From Cytophagales bacterium (lineage in GTDB: Bacteria > Bacteroidota > Bacteroidia > Cytophagales > Cyclobacteriaceae): a stretch of DNA of 64,000 nucleotides. The notes below the pieces were generated by a model, which did no database searches, was not told the DNA's origin, and saw only the letters and a program-made list of their open reading frames with translations. The DNA is taken from positions 41,667-105,666 of the forward strand of contig JADBYK010000033.1 in assembly GCA_020403045.1 (NCBI GenBank). The letters are read 5' to 3'. This document shows, in pieces, positions 37,586 to 47,200 of this stretch (within the stretch, counting starts at the first letter, position 1; every line of letters starts with the position of its first letter). Made by a program: the position numbers and the translations under genes.

Positions 37586-38095
37586 TCAAGCTTTTGTTTT
37601 CACTTTACTCCATTCTTTGAATTGCCAATAGACAATGGCGGTAGTCAAATGGTTGCCCTCTACATCATGCACCTTTACTTCACAAGGCACAATCACCGCA
37701 TCTTGCGTTTTCAGGGGAGCAGCTATTTTTTCATCTATCCACTCTTTGGAAATGACAAACTCTGCTAATGCGTCCATTTTCCCTTGATACAAATAGTTTA
37801 CCTCTAATCTTTGTAAGATCATTCGATATTTTTTTTGACCCAAGGCATTCAGCAACAAGAATCCGGTCGCAAACTCAGAAATAGTGGCTAACCCACACGC
37901 GTGCAAGCCTTTGATATGATTGAAGTTACTTCTTTTGTAAGGCATCAATGTCTTTAACCGGAAGTCATCTATTTCAACAACTCGAAAACCATGCGGCTTG
38001 TTGAAGGGTACCATGCGGTACAGGCCCCAGTTTAGTAACATCAGGTAAAATGCAGAATGCTTTGCTTTTTCAAGTATTTTGGCGGTATCTAACAT
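37586..38095 (-). CDS. DUF4442 hotdog-fold thioesterase-like protein
   Basis: A 169-residue protein of the DUF4442 family, related to PaaI/YiiD-type hotdog thioesterases. Visible: RMVPFNKPHGFRVVEIDDFRLKTLMPYKRSNFNHIKGLHACGLATISEFATGF split as the central helix region; HIKGLHACGLAT is the family motif. Substrate unknown, likely acyl-CoA. Confidence 0.82.
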   Translation of the reverse strand: MLDTAKILEKAKHSAFYLMLLNWGLYRMVPFNKPHGFRVVEIDDFRLKTLMPYKRSNFNHIKGLHACGLATISEFATGFLLLNALGQKKYRMILQRLEVNYLYQGKMDALAEFVISKEWIDEKIAAPLKTQDAVIVPCEVKVHDVEGNHLTTAIVYWQFKEWSKVKTKA

Positions 38096-38148
38096 AAATC
38101 GTGTTTAGAGCGAAAAGTTATGAATAAAAATCAATCTGAATGAGTGAC

Positions 38149-38310
38149 CGAAAATTTGGGTGTACGACAGTTTTGCATTTCTCCGTGACCCTTGTGGTTT
38201 CTTTGTGTTCCCTGTGGTAAAAATGCAAACCACTAAATGCTCAAAGGTTGCACAAAGTACACCATTGAGCTATCCACCTTAAGCAAAACTGTCGTACACC
38301 CGAAAATTTG
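38149..38310. mobile_element. MITE-like element with terminal inverted repeats and target duplication
   Basis: Terminal arms GGGTGTACGACAGTTTTGC (38158-38176) and GCAAAACTGTCGTACACCC (38283-38301) are perfect 19-bp inverted repeats. They are flanked by GAAAATTT on both sides (38150-38157 and 38302-38309); the flanking identity extends to CGAAAATTTG if the terminal G/C pair is assigned to it. The 144-base body has no coding capacity and contains a nested perfect repeat TTTGCATTT (38172-38180) / AAATGCAAA (38221-38229). These are the hallmarks of a non-autonomous transposon. The parent transposase is not in the window and I cannot assign a family. Confidence 0.82.
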
Positions 38311-38364
38311 ATGCTATTAAAACTTCAACACTTATTCTTACCTTAACCGCATAATACGACCCAC

Positions 38365-39810
38365 ATGACGGAACCCAAAAGGCCAACCCTAATTCACGCG
38401 TTCATTCCCATTTTCATTCTTGTAATTCTTTTGGCAATCAACGTCATCGTTTTTGGGTCTGGAGCAACAGACGGTCCTAATCAAATAGCACTGGTCCTTG
38501 CTGCATCTGTCGCGGGTATTGTCTCCTGGAGGTTAGGCCACTCGTGGGAAGAAATTGAAATTAGTATCGTCAAAAGCATCAGTTCAGCCATGGGCGCAAT
38601 GCTGATTCTGTTGGTGATTGGTTCGCTCTCTGGCGCATGGCTATTGAGCGGGATCGTACCCGCCATGATTTACTATGGACTTAAGATAATGAACCCCACA
38701 TTTTTCTTATTTGCAGCTTGCATTGTCTGTGCCATCGTTTCTCTCGCAACAGGCAGCTCGTGGTCAACGATTGCTACGGTGGGCATTGCCCTTCTTGGCA
38801 TTGGAAAAACGCTGGGTATCCACGAAGGTGTAATCGCAGGAGCGTTGATCTCAGGTGCCTATTTCGGTGATAAAATGTCACCACTGTCGGATACCACCAA
38901 CTTAGCCCCCGCGATGGCCGGCACGGATTTGTTTACCCATATTCGGTATATGGTGATCACAACAGTGCCCACGCTCACCATCACACTGATCATTTTCTTT
39001 GTTTGGGGTTTTACGCTAGACACAGCCGGAGTTGTGAATACAGATGCCGTATTAACTTCTATCGATAATGCTTTCAACCTGAATCCTATTTTATTTTTAG
39101 TGCCGGCACTCGTGCTGTTCATGATTGTTCGCAAAGTGCCAGCTATTCCGGCACTTCTTGTCGGCTCCATTTTAGGCGGAATTTTTGCAATCATCTTCCA
39201 ACCCCAGATTATCGCCCAAGTTTCCGGTATTAACGGAGATCCTGTAAAATCATCCTTCGTAGCTGTCATGAAATCGTTAGCACTATCGATCAACATACAA
39301 ACAGACAACGCGATGATCAGTGAGCTGCTTTCATCTGGCGGGATGGCCGGTATGCTCAATACCATTTGGTTGATTTTGGGTGCTATGATTTTTGGGGGTG
39401 TAATGGAATCGTGTGGTTTGCTGAAACGAATCGTGGAAGAAATTATCAAATGGGCACACTCTACCGGATCGCTTGTTGCCTCAACAGCCGTCACTAGTAT
39501 TTTCTTCAACTTGACGGCAGGCGATCAATACATGGCCATTGCCGTGCCCGGTAGAATGTTTGCGGACACTTATCGGAAGCGCGGCTACAACCCTGAATTG
39601 CTAAGCAGAACACTAGAAGATGCGGGTACCGTTACTTCCGTTTTGGTTCCCTGGAACACCTGTGGAGCAACACAATCAAAAGTGCTGGGCATCTCGACAT
39701 GGACCTATGCACCCTATTGTTTCTTTTGTATCATCAGCCCTATGATGACCGTACTTATGGCTTACTTGAATTACAAAATCCGCAGGTTGGATGACGCACC
39801 TACCGAATAA
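38365..39810 (+). CDS. nhaC: Na+/H+ antiporter, NhaC family
   Basis: A 481-residue inner-membrane antiporter with about 12 hydrophobic helices. Visible: LATGSSWSTIATVGIALLGIG and GALISGAYFGDKMSPLSDTTNLAPA, the NhaC family signature, and NLTAGDQYMAIAVPGRMF plus GTVTSVLVPWNTCGAT near the C-terminus. It should exchange sodium for protons in pH and salt homeostasis. Its 3' end overlaps the exonuclease gene by 20 bases. Confidence 0.93.
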   Translation: MTEPKRPTLIHAFIPIFILVILLAINVIVFGSGATDGPNQIALVLAASVAGIVSWRLGHSWEEIEISIVKSISSAMGAMLILLVIGSLSGAWLLSGIVPAMIYYGLKIMNPTFFLFAACIVCAIVSLATGSSWSTIATVGIALLGIGKTLGIHEGVIAGALISGAYFGDKMSPLSDTTNLAPAMAGTDLFTHIRYMVITTVPTLTITLIIFFVWGFTLDTAGVVNTDAVLTSIDNAFNLNPILFLVPALVLFMIVRKVPAIPALLVGSILGGIFAIIFQPQIIAQVSGINGDPVKSSFVAVMKSLALSINIQTDNAMISELLSSGGMAGMLNTIWLILGAMIFGGVMESCGLLKRIVEEIIKWAHSTGSLVASTAVTSIFFNLTAGDQYMAIAVPGRMFADTYRKRGYNPELLSRTLEDAGTVTSVLVPWNTCGATQSKVLGISTWTYAPYCFFCIISPMMTVLMAYLNYKIRRLDDAPTE

Positions 39811-40375
39811 GACAACCATCAGCAACGAGGAGATCAACGACCTCCCGCTGGGCGCTTTTGAAGGAAAAGTGTCAGTGATCACCAACCGCGAGAAAGTTGA
39901 AAAAGCCTTTGCTGAAATAAGCAAACATAAAATGGTGGGTTTTGATACAGAAACAAAACCCGTTTTTGTGAGTGGCCATTCTAACAAAGTGGCGTTGCTA
40001 CAAATAGCGCTGCCTGAAAAAGTCTACCTGATCAGGCTCAATGAAACGGGTTTGACTCAACCCATCATTGATTTTTTGGAAAACGAATCTATTTTAAAAG
40101 CAGGAGTTGCACTGCGGGATGACATCAAAGGTCTTCAAAAACTGCATCACTATCATCCTGCCGGATTTGTTGAACTCGCTCACCTCAGCAAAGAGGCTGG
40201 CCTAGAGGTGGAAAGTGTAAAAAAGTTAACTGCCCTTTTGTTGGGCTTTCGAATTTCAAAAAGTGCCCAGACCAGTAATTGGGAAGCCGACACCCTTAAC
40301 GAAAAACAAATCAGCTATGCCGCCACTGATGCGTGGGTGTGCCTGGAAATTTTTAAAAAACTTCACAAAAAATAA
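39791..40375 (+). CDS. 3'-5' exonuclease domain protein (DEDDy, RNase D-like)
   Basis: A 194-residue stand-alone DEDDy exonuclease. Catalytic motifs: FDTETKP (Exo I), AGVALRDDIKGL (Exo II) and YAATDAWVCL (Exo III, Y-x3-D). No HRDC domain, so it is shorter than RNase D and closer to WRN-exo-like proteins. Its start lies within nhaC, so they are co-transcribed. Nucleic-acid target unknown. Confidence 0.9.
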   Translation: MTHLPNKTTISNEEINDLPLGAFEGKVSVITNREKVEKAFAEISKHKMVGFDTETKPVFVSGHSNKVALLQIALPEKVYLIRLNETGLTQPIIDFLENESILKAGVALRDDIKGLQKLHHYHPAGFVELAHLSKEAGLEVESVKKLTALLLGFRISKSAQTSNWEADTLNEKQISYAATDAWVCLEIFKKLHKK

Positions 40376-40469
40376 AGTTCAGTTTATCAAATAGAAAACG
40401 TTGGCTCTTATCGGTTCAGTTAGCAGTTTGTAAACAGTTTTGTTGTAGTATGTTCATCAAAAATTGCCC

Positions 40470-40733
40470 ATGGATTTAAGCTCTGCTTTTCTCAGCCTTC
40501 TTTCCCCGATGGTGTTGGCTTTTCTGTTGGGTATCATCGCTGCGCGCCTGAAAAGTGATCTCAAGTTTCCGGATTCATCGTACCAATCACTGACTATTTT
40601 TTTGCTGATTGCAATTGGCTTAAAAGGAGGATACAACTTACATATATCCCATGGTGGCGTTTTCAACCGATGTGATGGTCGTACGTTCTCAACATTTTCT
40701 TTGAATTTGTTAAAGTCAACACGCCAATTTTAG
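40470..40733 (+). pseudogene. 5' remnant of an SbtA-like bicarbonate transporter gene
   Basis: From the ATG at 40470 the first 58 or so codons (LLSPMVLAFLLGIIAARLKSDL then PDSSYQSLTIFLLIAIGLKGG) match the N-terminus of the sodium-dependent bicarbonate permease family (SbtA/DUF897), normally over 300 residues. After about 40645 the sequence loses all similarity and reads into a stop at 40731. The remaining membrane helices are absent from all frames before the next gene at 40836. I infer a deletion that left only the 5' end. No repeat is visible at the break. Confidence 0.7.
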
Positions 40734-40835
40734 AAAAAAGATTAGAAATATATTGAATCGTGTAACAAAAAACATCAATCGAACGTATGCCACGTAATTT
40801 TAAAGGAGAACAAGTTACTGATTAGCATCGACCAC

Positions 40836-43280
40836 ATGAGAAAGTTCCTCTTTGTCCTCCCATTACTTCTCGGCTTTTGCTTTGCAAATGGTCAAATTAT
40901 TTCCGGAAAAATTGTAGATAGCCTCAAAAATGAGGCGATAGCTTTTGCGAATATCGCATTGGCAGATGGAATAAGAGGTACCACTTCCGACATTGAAGGG
41001 AACTTTAGTTTGCGAGTACCTGAGAACTATAACGGCATGATTTTAATCTCTCATGTGAGTTACCAGCGAGTTAGTCGACCAGTCAGCTATTTTAAGAAAT
41101 CAAAAACAATTCGGCTTAAGCCGAGCGAAACCGTATTAAGTGAGCTTACTTTTTTTGCGGAAGAAAATCCGGCTTTTCGGATTATTCGAAACGCAGTAAA
41201 AAGTAAATCACTCCACAACCCAGATAACTTACAGAGCTATCAATACAACTCTTACAACAAATTCATCCTTCGCCCCACTGAAATGAATGAGAAGTATAAG
41301 CGAAAATCGGACAGTCTTAGAAATACAAGCGCAACAAAAACAAAAACTCAAAAAGATCTATTGGCATGGGACAGCCTCACAAGTAGGATGTACTTTTTCA
41401 TGACTGAGTCAGTAACAGAAAAAAAAGTAATCAATCCCGACAGGCAAAAGGAAATACTCATTGGGTTCAAAGCATCTGGGTTCAAAAGTCCACTTTTCGC
41501 AAACGTGGCCACCGATTACCAGCCGTTCTCCTTTTACAGCGATAATATTTCTCTCTTAGGAAAAGATTTCCTTAATCCCATCAGCAAGAACTCAGAAGAC
41601 CGCTACGATTTCTACCTAACCGACACTACCTTTTTTGAAAATGATACGGTTTACGTGATTCAATATGAGCCGAGAAAAGGTAAATTGATCACAGGATTGA
41701 AGGGAATGGTTTCGATAAGCACCAATGGCTACGCAATAAAAAACATTATCGCGTCATCATCAGATTCATTAGCACTAACGGGAATTCGTATCCAACAAAA
41801 CTATGAACGAATTAATGGAAAGTGGTTTCCCGTGCAACTTAACACAGATATCGACTTTTTTAACTTTGGCGGATACGGAAGTCACATCGTTGCACAACAT
41901 CGCAGCTTCTTGAAAGATATTCAAATTAATTTACCGTTGAATAAGTCTGAGTTTGGTGATATTAAAGTGGATTTGTCACCGCCTTCAGCAGAAATCAACC
42001 TTGCAAACCTAGAAAAATACCGAACTGAACCATTGGATACTAAAGAAAGCAAGACCTACGTGACAATGGATTCCGTAATGAAAAAGTTTAGTTGGTTTGA
42101 GAAAGGAATGGAAGCCCTTGCAACTAATTCTATTCCAATAGGCCAGTTCGAATTAGACCTCACCCGGTTAATGCATATCAACGGGTATGAGGGCTTTCGC
42201 TTGGGAGCTGGCATTTACACCAGCAATCTTTTCTCAAAGTGGATCCGAGTTGGTGGATACGCAGCCTATGGATTTAAAGATGAACAATGGAAGTATGGCG
42301 GAGAATTGCGTTTCAATATTAACCCTAACAAAGACTTCTCTGTTTCGCTGCAATATGCTAGAGACATCTACGAAACGGGATATTTTAACACCAATATACA
42401 GCGCGATTTTACAAACCCCTATGAGGGCCTCCGTAGGCTGGTGAGTTCGCAATACGATCGCATCGAAGCATTTCGGGGAGAGATTACACACCGGCTATTA
42501 CCCCGAATCCATGCCAGTGGATTTATTTCAAAAAACGACATTCGCCCTACCTACAACTATTCTTTGCAGCTTAATGGCGAAGCCTTTTCCGTATTTAGTA
42601 TTGCCGAAGTGGGAACCACCATTCGCTATGCGGGTGGTGAAAACTTCATGCAGCTCGCAGGAAAAAAAGTGCTACTTGGGCGTGAATGGCCCATGGTTTC
42701 TGTTTCTTATTCCCGCAGCGTCAATTTGTTTGAAGCTCAGAATTTCCGATATCAGCGTTTTGATTTTTCCTCGCGATTTCAATTCAAATATAGACCAAAA
42801 GGTAAAACGCATTTATCGGTTCACGCGGGCTTGGTCGATGGAATTGCACCTTATGGCAAATTGTACAATGGCCGGGGTGCTAAGGAGGTAGATAATATTT
42901 TTGTAGATGAGTTTTTTCAAACCATGGGTTTATATGAATTTGCCACCTCTCAATATGGGTCTGTTTTCTTTAACCATAATTTTGGCAACGTTCTTATTAA
43001 TTCACGTTACAGTAAGCCCGAATGGCTCATCTACCATAGCGCAGGTATTGGTACGTTAGCAAATGCGAGTGCGCATGCAAGCACGTCCGTTTCGCTTCAA
43101 CCATTTGACAAAGGTTTTTTTGAAACAGGCACCGGTTTCAACAACTTATTACGATTTAAATATGCCGATATCGCTTATTTGGGTTTGGGTGCTGCCGTTT
43201 TTTACCGGCACGGGGCTTACCAGTTTGTAAAAACTTCAGATAACTTGTTTTTTAGACTCTCCTTTTCATTCTCATTTTAG
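40836..43280 (+). CDS. DUF5686 outer-membrane protein with carboxypeptidase-regulatory-like domain
   Basis: An 814-residue protein with a signal peptide (residues 1-19, ending FANGQ), an N-terminal carboxypeptidase-D regulatory-like beta-sandwich (residues 20-95, GKIVDSLKNEAIAFANIAL), a DUF5686 region, and a C-terminal half of amphipathic strands ending FFRLSFSFSF, as in outer-membrane barrels. Function is unknown; the family is found across Bacteroidota and resembles TonB-dependent-receptor-like barrels without a plug. Monocistronic, with AAAGGAG about 25 bases before the ATG. Confidence 0.85.
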   Translation: MRKFLFVLPLLLGFCFANGQIISGKIVDSLKNEAIAFANIALADGIRGTTSDIEGNFSLRVPENYNGMILISHVSYQRVSRPVSYFKKSKTIRLKPSETVLSELTFFAEENPAFRIIRNAVKSKSLHNPDNLQSYQYNSYNKFILRPTEMNEKYKRKSDSLRNTSATKTKTQKDLLAWDSLTSRMYFFMTESVTEKKVINPDRQKEILIGFKASGFKSPLFANVATDYQPFSFYSDNISLLGKDFLNPISKNSEDRYDFYLTDTTFFENDTVYVIQYEPRKGKLITGLKGMVSISTNGYAIKNIIASSSDSLALTGIRIQQNYERINGKWFPVQLNTDIDFFNFGGYGSHIVAQHRSFLKDIQINLPLNKSEFGDIKVDLSPPSAEINLANLEKYRTEPLDTKESKTYVTMDSVMKKFSWFEKGMEALATNSIPIGQFELDLTRLMHINGYEGFRLGAGIYTSNLFSKWIRVGGYAAYGFKDEQWKYGGELRFNINPNKDFSVSLQYARDIYETGYFNTNIQRDFTNPYEGLRRLVSSQYDRIEAFRGEITHRLLPRIHASGFISKNDIRPTYNYSLQLNGEAFSVFSIAEVGTTIRYAGGENFMQLAGKKVLLGREWPMVSVSYSRSVNLFEAQNFRYQRFDFSSRFQFKYRPKGKTHLSVHAGLVDGIAPYGKLYNGRGAKEVDNIFVDEFFQTMGLYEFATSQYGSVFFNHNFGNVLINSRYSKPEWLIYHSAGIGTLANASAHASTSVSLQPFDKGFFETGTGFNNLLRFKYADIAYLGLGAAVFYRHGAYQFVKTSDNLFFRLSFSFSF

Positions 43281-43366
43281 AAATACCATGTATTAATTCC
43301 TATTTTTATCCATGCTATCCATCTCGTATTTTCTCCTTTGCTAATAAAACCCCACAAATTTTTACT

Positions 43367-44263
43367 ATGCAACTCATCATCCAAAATCTCAACAAGACCT
43401 ACTCCAACGGAGTACAAGCACTAAAAGATATCAATTTAACCATTAACCAAGGCATGTTTGGTTTGCTTGGTCCCAATGGCGCAGGCAAATCTTCGCTAAT
43501 GCGAACCATCGCCACGCTTCAAGAGGCAGACAGCGGTTCGATTCAACTAGGCGACATCAACGTACTCACTCAGAAGGAAGAGGTGCGGAAAACGTTAGGC
43601 TACTTGCCACAGGAGTTTGGGGTCTATCCAAAAGTAGATGCCGTGACCTTGTTGGATCACCTAGCGGTCTTGAAAGGTATTGTGGATAAGAAAGAAAGGA
43701 AAGCCGTAGTAGAAGCACTCTTGCACAAAACGAACTTATGGGCAGCCAAAGACAAAAATCTGGGTGGTTACTCAGGCGGTATGAAACAACGATTTGGTAT
43801 AGCACAAGCGTTGCTGGCTAACCCAAAACTAATCATTGTAGACGAACCAACAGCTGGATTGGATCCGGCTGAGCGAAATCGCTTTTTGAATTTGCTTTCT
43901 GAATTAGGTGAAAATACAATCGTCATTCTCTCGACCCACATTGTAGAAGATGTAAAGGAACTTTGCACGGATATGGCAATTATTAACAAAGGACAAGTAT
44001 TGTACAAGGGCAGTCCGTTAGATGCAATTGCAGAGGTACAGGGTAAAGTTTGGAGCAAGCGAATCGCAAAAGCAGAACTGGAGGATTATCGAAAAAATTT
44101 CAATATGATTTCAGAGCGCTTGATCGCTGGCCGACCGGAGATCACCGTGTTGAGTGATGTTCAGCCTGATTCGACCTTTTTTGAAAAGATGCAAGCCGAC
44201 TTAGAAGATGTTTACTTCTCACATGTGTTCGGTTCAAATGCCACTGAAAAAATAGTAGCCTAA
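43367..44263 (+). CDS. ABC transporter ATP-binding protein
   Basis: A 298-residue ABC ATPase. Visible: Walker A GPNGAGKSSLM, Q-loop LPQEFGVYP, signature YSGGMKQRFGIA, Walker B LIIVDEPTAGLDPAERN and H-loop LSTHIVEDV. A C-terminal extension of about 75 residues follows the ATPase core. It is 12 bases upstream of the permease/M1 fusion and surely powers it. Confidence 0.93.
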   Translation: MQLIIQNLNKTYSNGVQALKDINLTINQGMFGLLGPNGAGKSSLMRTIATLQEADSGSIQLGDINVLTQKEEVRKTLGYLPQEFGVYPKVDAVTLLDHLAVLKGIVDKKERKAVVEALLHKTNLWAAKDKNLGGYSGGMKQRFGIAQALLANPKLIIVDEPTAGLDPAERNRFLNLLSELGENTIVILSTHIVEDVKELCTDMAIINKGQVLYKGSPLDAIAEVQGKVWSKRIAKAELEDYRKNFNMISERLIAGRPEITVLSDVQPDSTFFEKMQADLEDVYFSHVFGSNATEKIVA

Positions 44264-44275
44264 CCCAATACTGCT

Positions 44276-47200
44276 ATGCTAAAAGAAATATTCTTGTTCG
44301 AATTGAGCTATCGCAAAAATCGCGCGGCTAACTATATTTATTTTGCCATCATCTTCCTCATTGCGTTTGGGGTAGTGGCAAGTCCAATTGTCAGTGTAAG
44401 CGGAGCTTCCGGTCAAATCAAAGCCAACTCACCATTCGCGATTGCCAACATCACCAATGCAATGATTTTTTCATTCATGATGATTACATCGGCCATCATG
44501 GGTGTTGCCATCGTGAGGGACTTTGATCACAACATGGAAGCACTGCTGTTTAGCACGCCCATGAAAAAGATTCATTATTTACTTGGGCGCTTTGGAGGAT
44601 CGTTTTTGGTGCTGCTGCTTATCTTCAGTGGTATTTGGATGGGTTTAATGACCGGGTTTGCTGTGGGTAAATATGTGCCTTGGGAAGTAGATTGGAAAAC
44701 CAAAGAAATACTTCCGTTTAATGCGTGGGCTTATTTCCAACCCTTCTTGTATTATGGTGTAAGCAATTTGTTTATCATGGGCTCACTGTTCTTTATGGCA
44801 GGTGCGCTCGGCAGGAAAACAATTGTTATTTATACCCAAGGAATTATTCTTTTAGTGCTGTATAGCATTGCTGCCTCTTTTTTGGCAGACGTTGAGTGGA
44901 AAGAAACAGCAGCCTTGCTTGACCCTTTTGGTTCTCAAACATTTGACTATGTCACTCGCTATTGGACTCCCGCAGAAAAGAATACGATGCTTGTTCCACT
45001 GGAAGGCATCATGTTATACAACCGCCTGATTTGGGTTGGTTTTGGTGCTCTCGCTTTAGTAGTCACTTACTATGGGTTCTCTTTTAATGTAGTGCGAAAC
45101 TCTCTTATCAAAAGAAAACCATCCACCGTTAAGGAAAAACCTAAGAAAACAGATGTGCTAATTCCTGTTGTGCATCAAGTTATCAATTGGAGTACCTACA
45201 TCAAGCAATTCATAAGGTTATCTATTTTCAATTTTAAGATTGTTATAAAAGAAATCCCATTCTTGGCAATTCTGCTGACGGGTATGTTGCTATTAGTGGT
45301 GAACGCATTTAACATGAACCAATTGTATGGAACAAGTTCTTACCCTACCACGTATTCGGTACTCGGGTTGTTGGATGGCTTTACACTATTCTTTATCATC
45401 ATTGCTATTTTTTATTCAGGAGAACTAGTTTGGAAAGAGCGTGCTGTGAATTTTAATTTGATTATCGATGCGATGCCGATGCCAAGTTTTGTTAGCCTGT
45501 TATCAAAATTTATGGGGATGGTATTCATCTATCTCATCATGCTTTTTGTCTTGATCATTTGTGGCGTGATCATACAGGCATCATATGGTTATTTCAAATT
45601 TGAGCTTCCTATTTACTTTAGCACACTTTACACCAGTACGTTAACCCTTCTTGTTCTTTATACACTTTTGGCAATTTTCATTCAGGTACTTGTTAATAAT
45701 AAGTTTTTGGGCTTTGCGCTTTGCATCTTGTTTTTCATTGTACGCGGAGTGATGGGTGAACTTGGTCTGGAGCATAACTTATGGCGATTTGCAAGTGGAA
45801 CACTGGGAACATTCTCAGACATGAACGTGTATGGCCACTACGTGCCACCCTTCTCATGGTTTAAAGTGTATTGGTTTGCATTGGCCATGTTTCTTTTTGC
45901 CATTGCTGTTATTTTTTCTGTAAGAGGTTCGGAAGCAGTCATGAAAATGCGTTGGAAAACCGGGAAACTTCGCCTAAACCGTTCTTTTCTTATATTCTCG
46001 TTTTCGGTACTAGCTATATTTATTTTTTCGGGTTTTTACATTTACTACAACACTTCCATTATCAACAAATTTGTTAAATCCGATGACCAGGAAGACCTCC
46101 AAGAAGAGTACGAACAAAAGTTAAAAAAATATGAATTCGTTTCGCAGCCTAGAATTGTCGAAACTAAATTAAAAGTTGACATCTATCCCTACTCCCGCGA
46201 TTTTGTTGCCGAAGGATATTATTGGTTGAAGAATAAAACCGATCAAGCGATCAAAGACATTCACATACAACATAGCATAGATAATCAGTTGATCATTAAC
46301 TATGTGAAGTTCAATCGAGAGGCGAAAGTGAAGGAAAATCTGGAACAATTCCGTTATTACGTCTATGAACTGGCGAGCCCACTCAATCCTGGTGACAGCA
46401 TTCAAATGAATTTCAAAGTGACTTTCGATACGAAGGGCTTTGAACAAGGAGAAAGCAACACCAACGTGGTGTTTAACGGAACGTTTTTCAACAACACTGC
46501 CTTTTTTCCCACCCTCGGCTATAACAGTGGTTTCGAAATAGGCGATGATGACGAACGTAAAAAGCGGAAGCTAAAAGAAAAGGAGCGGATGATGGAGCGC
46601 AACGACCCACGAGGTTTAGCGCAAAGTTTGTTTGGCGATGATGCCGACCATATCCGTTTTGAAATGGAGATCAGCACCGAAGGCGATCAGATCGCCATCG
46701 CGCCAGGTTACCTGCAGAAAGAATGGAAGGAAAACGGGCGGAATTATTTTTCTTATAAAATGGACGCACCCATGTGCGACTTTTATTCAGTAGTATCAGC
46801 AAGATATGCGATAAAACGCGACAAGTGGAACGATATCAATTTAGAAATCTACTATCATCCCGGCCACGAATACAACCTGGATAAAATGATGGAGGGAATG
46901 AAAGATGCATTGGCATATTATTCCAAGAACTTTGCCCCCTACCAATACCGTCAGGTGCGAATCATGGAGTTTCCTCGCTACGCAAGTTTCGCACAATCAT
47001 TTGCTAACACTATTCCTTTCTCAGAAGGGATCGGATTCATAGCGAAGATCGATGATCCTGAAAAAGACATCGATTATGTCTATTACGTAACCGCGCATGA
47101 AGTGGCACATCAATGGTGGGGTCATCAAGTGATGGAGGCTGGCGTAAAAGGAAATGCCATGTTGTCGGAGAGCATGTCGCAGTATTCTGCGTTGATGGTG

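Noticed and set aside
38859..39509. 216-codon minus-strand frame inside nhaC
   Set aside because: Shadow of a highly conserved antiporter coding region.
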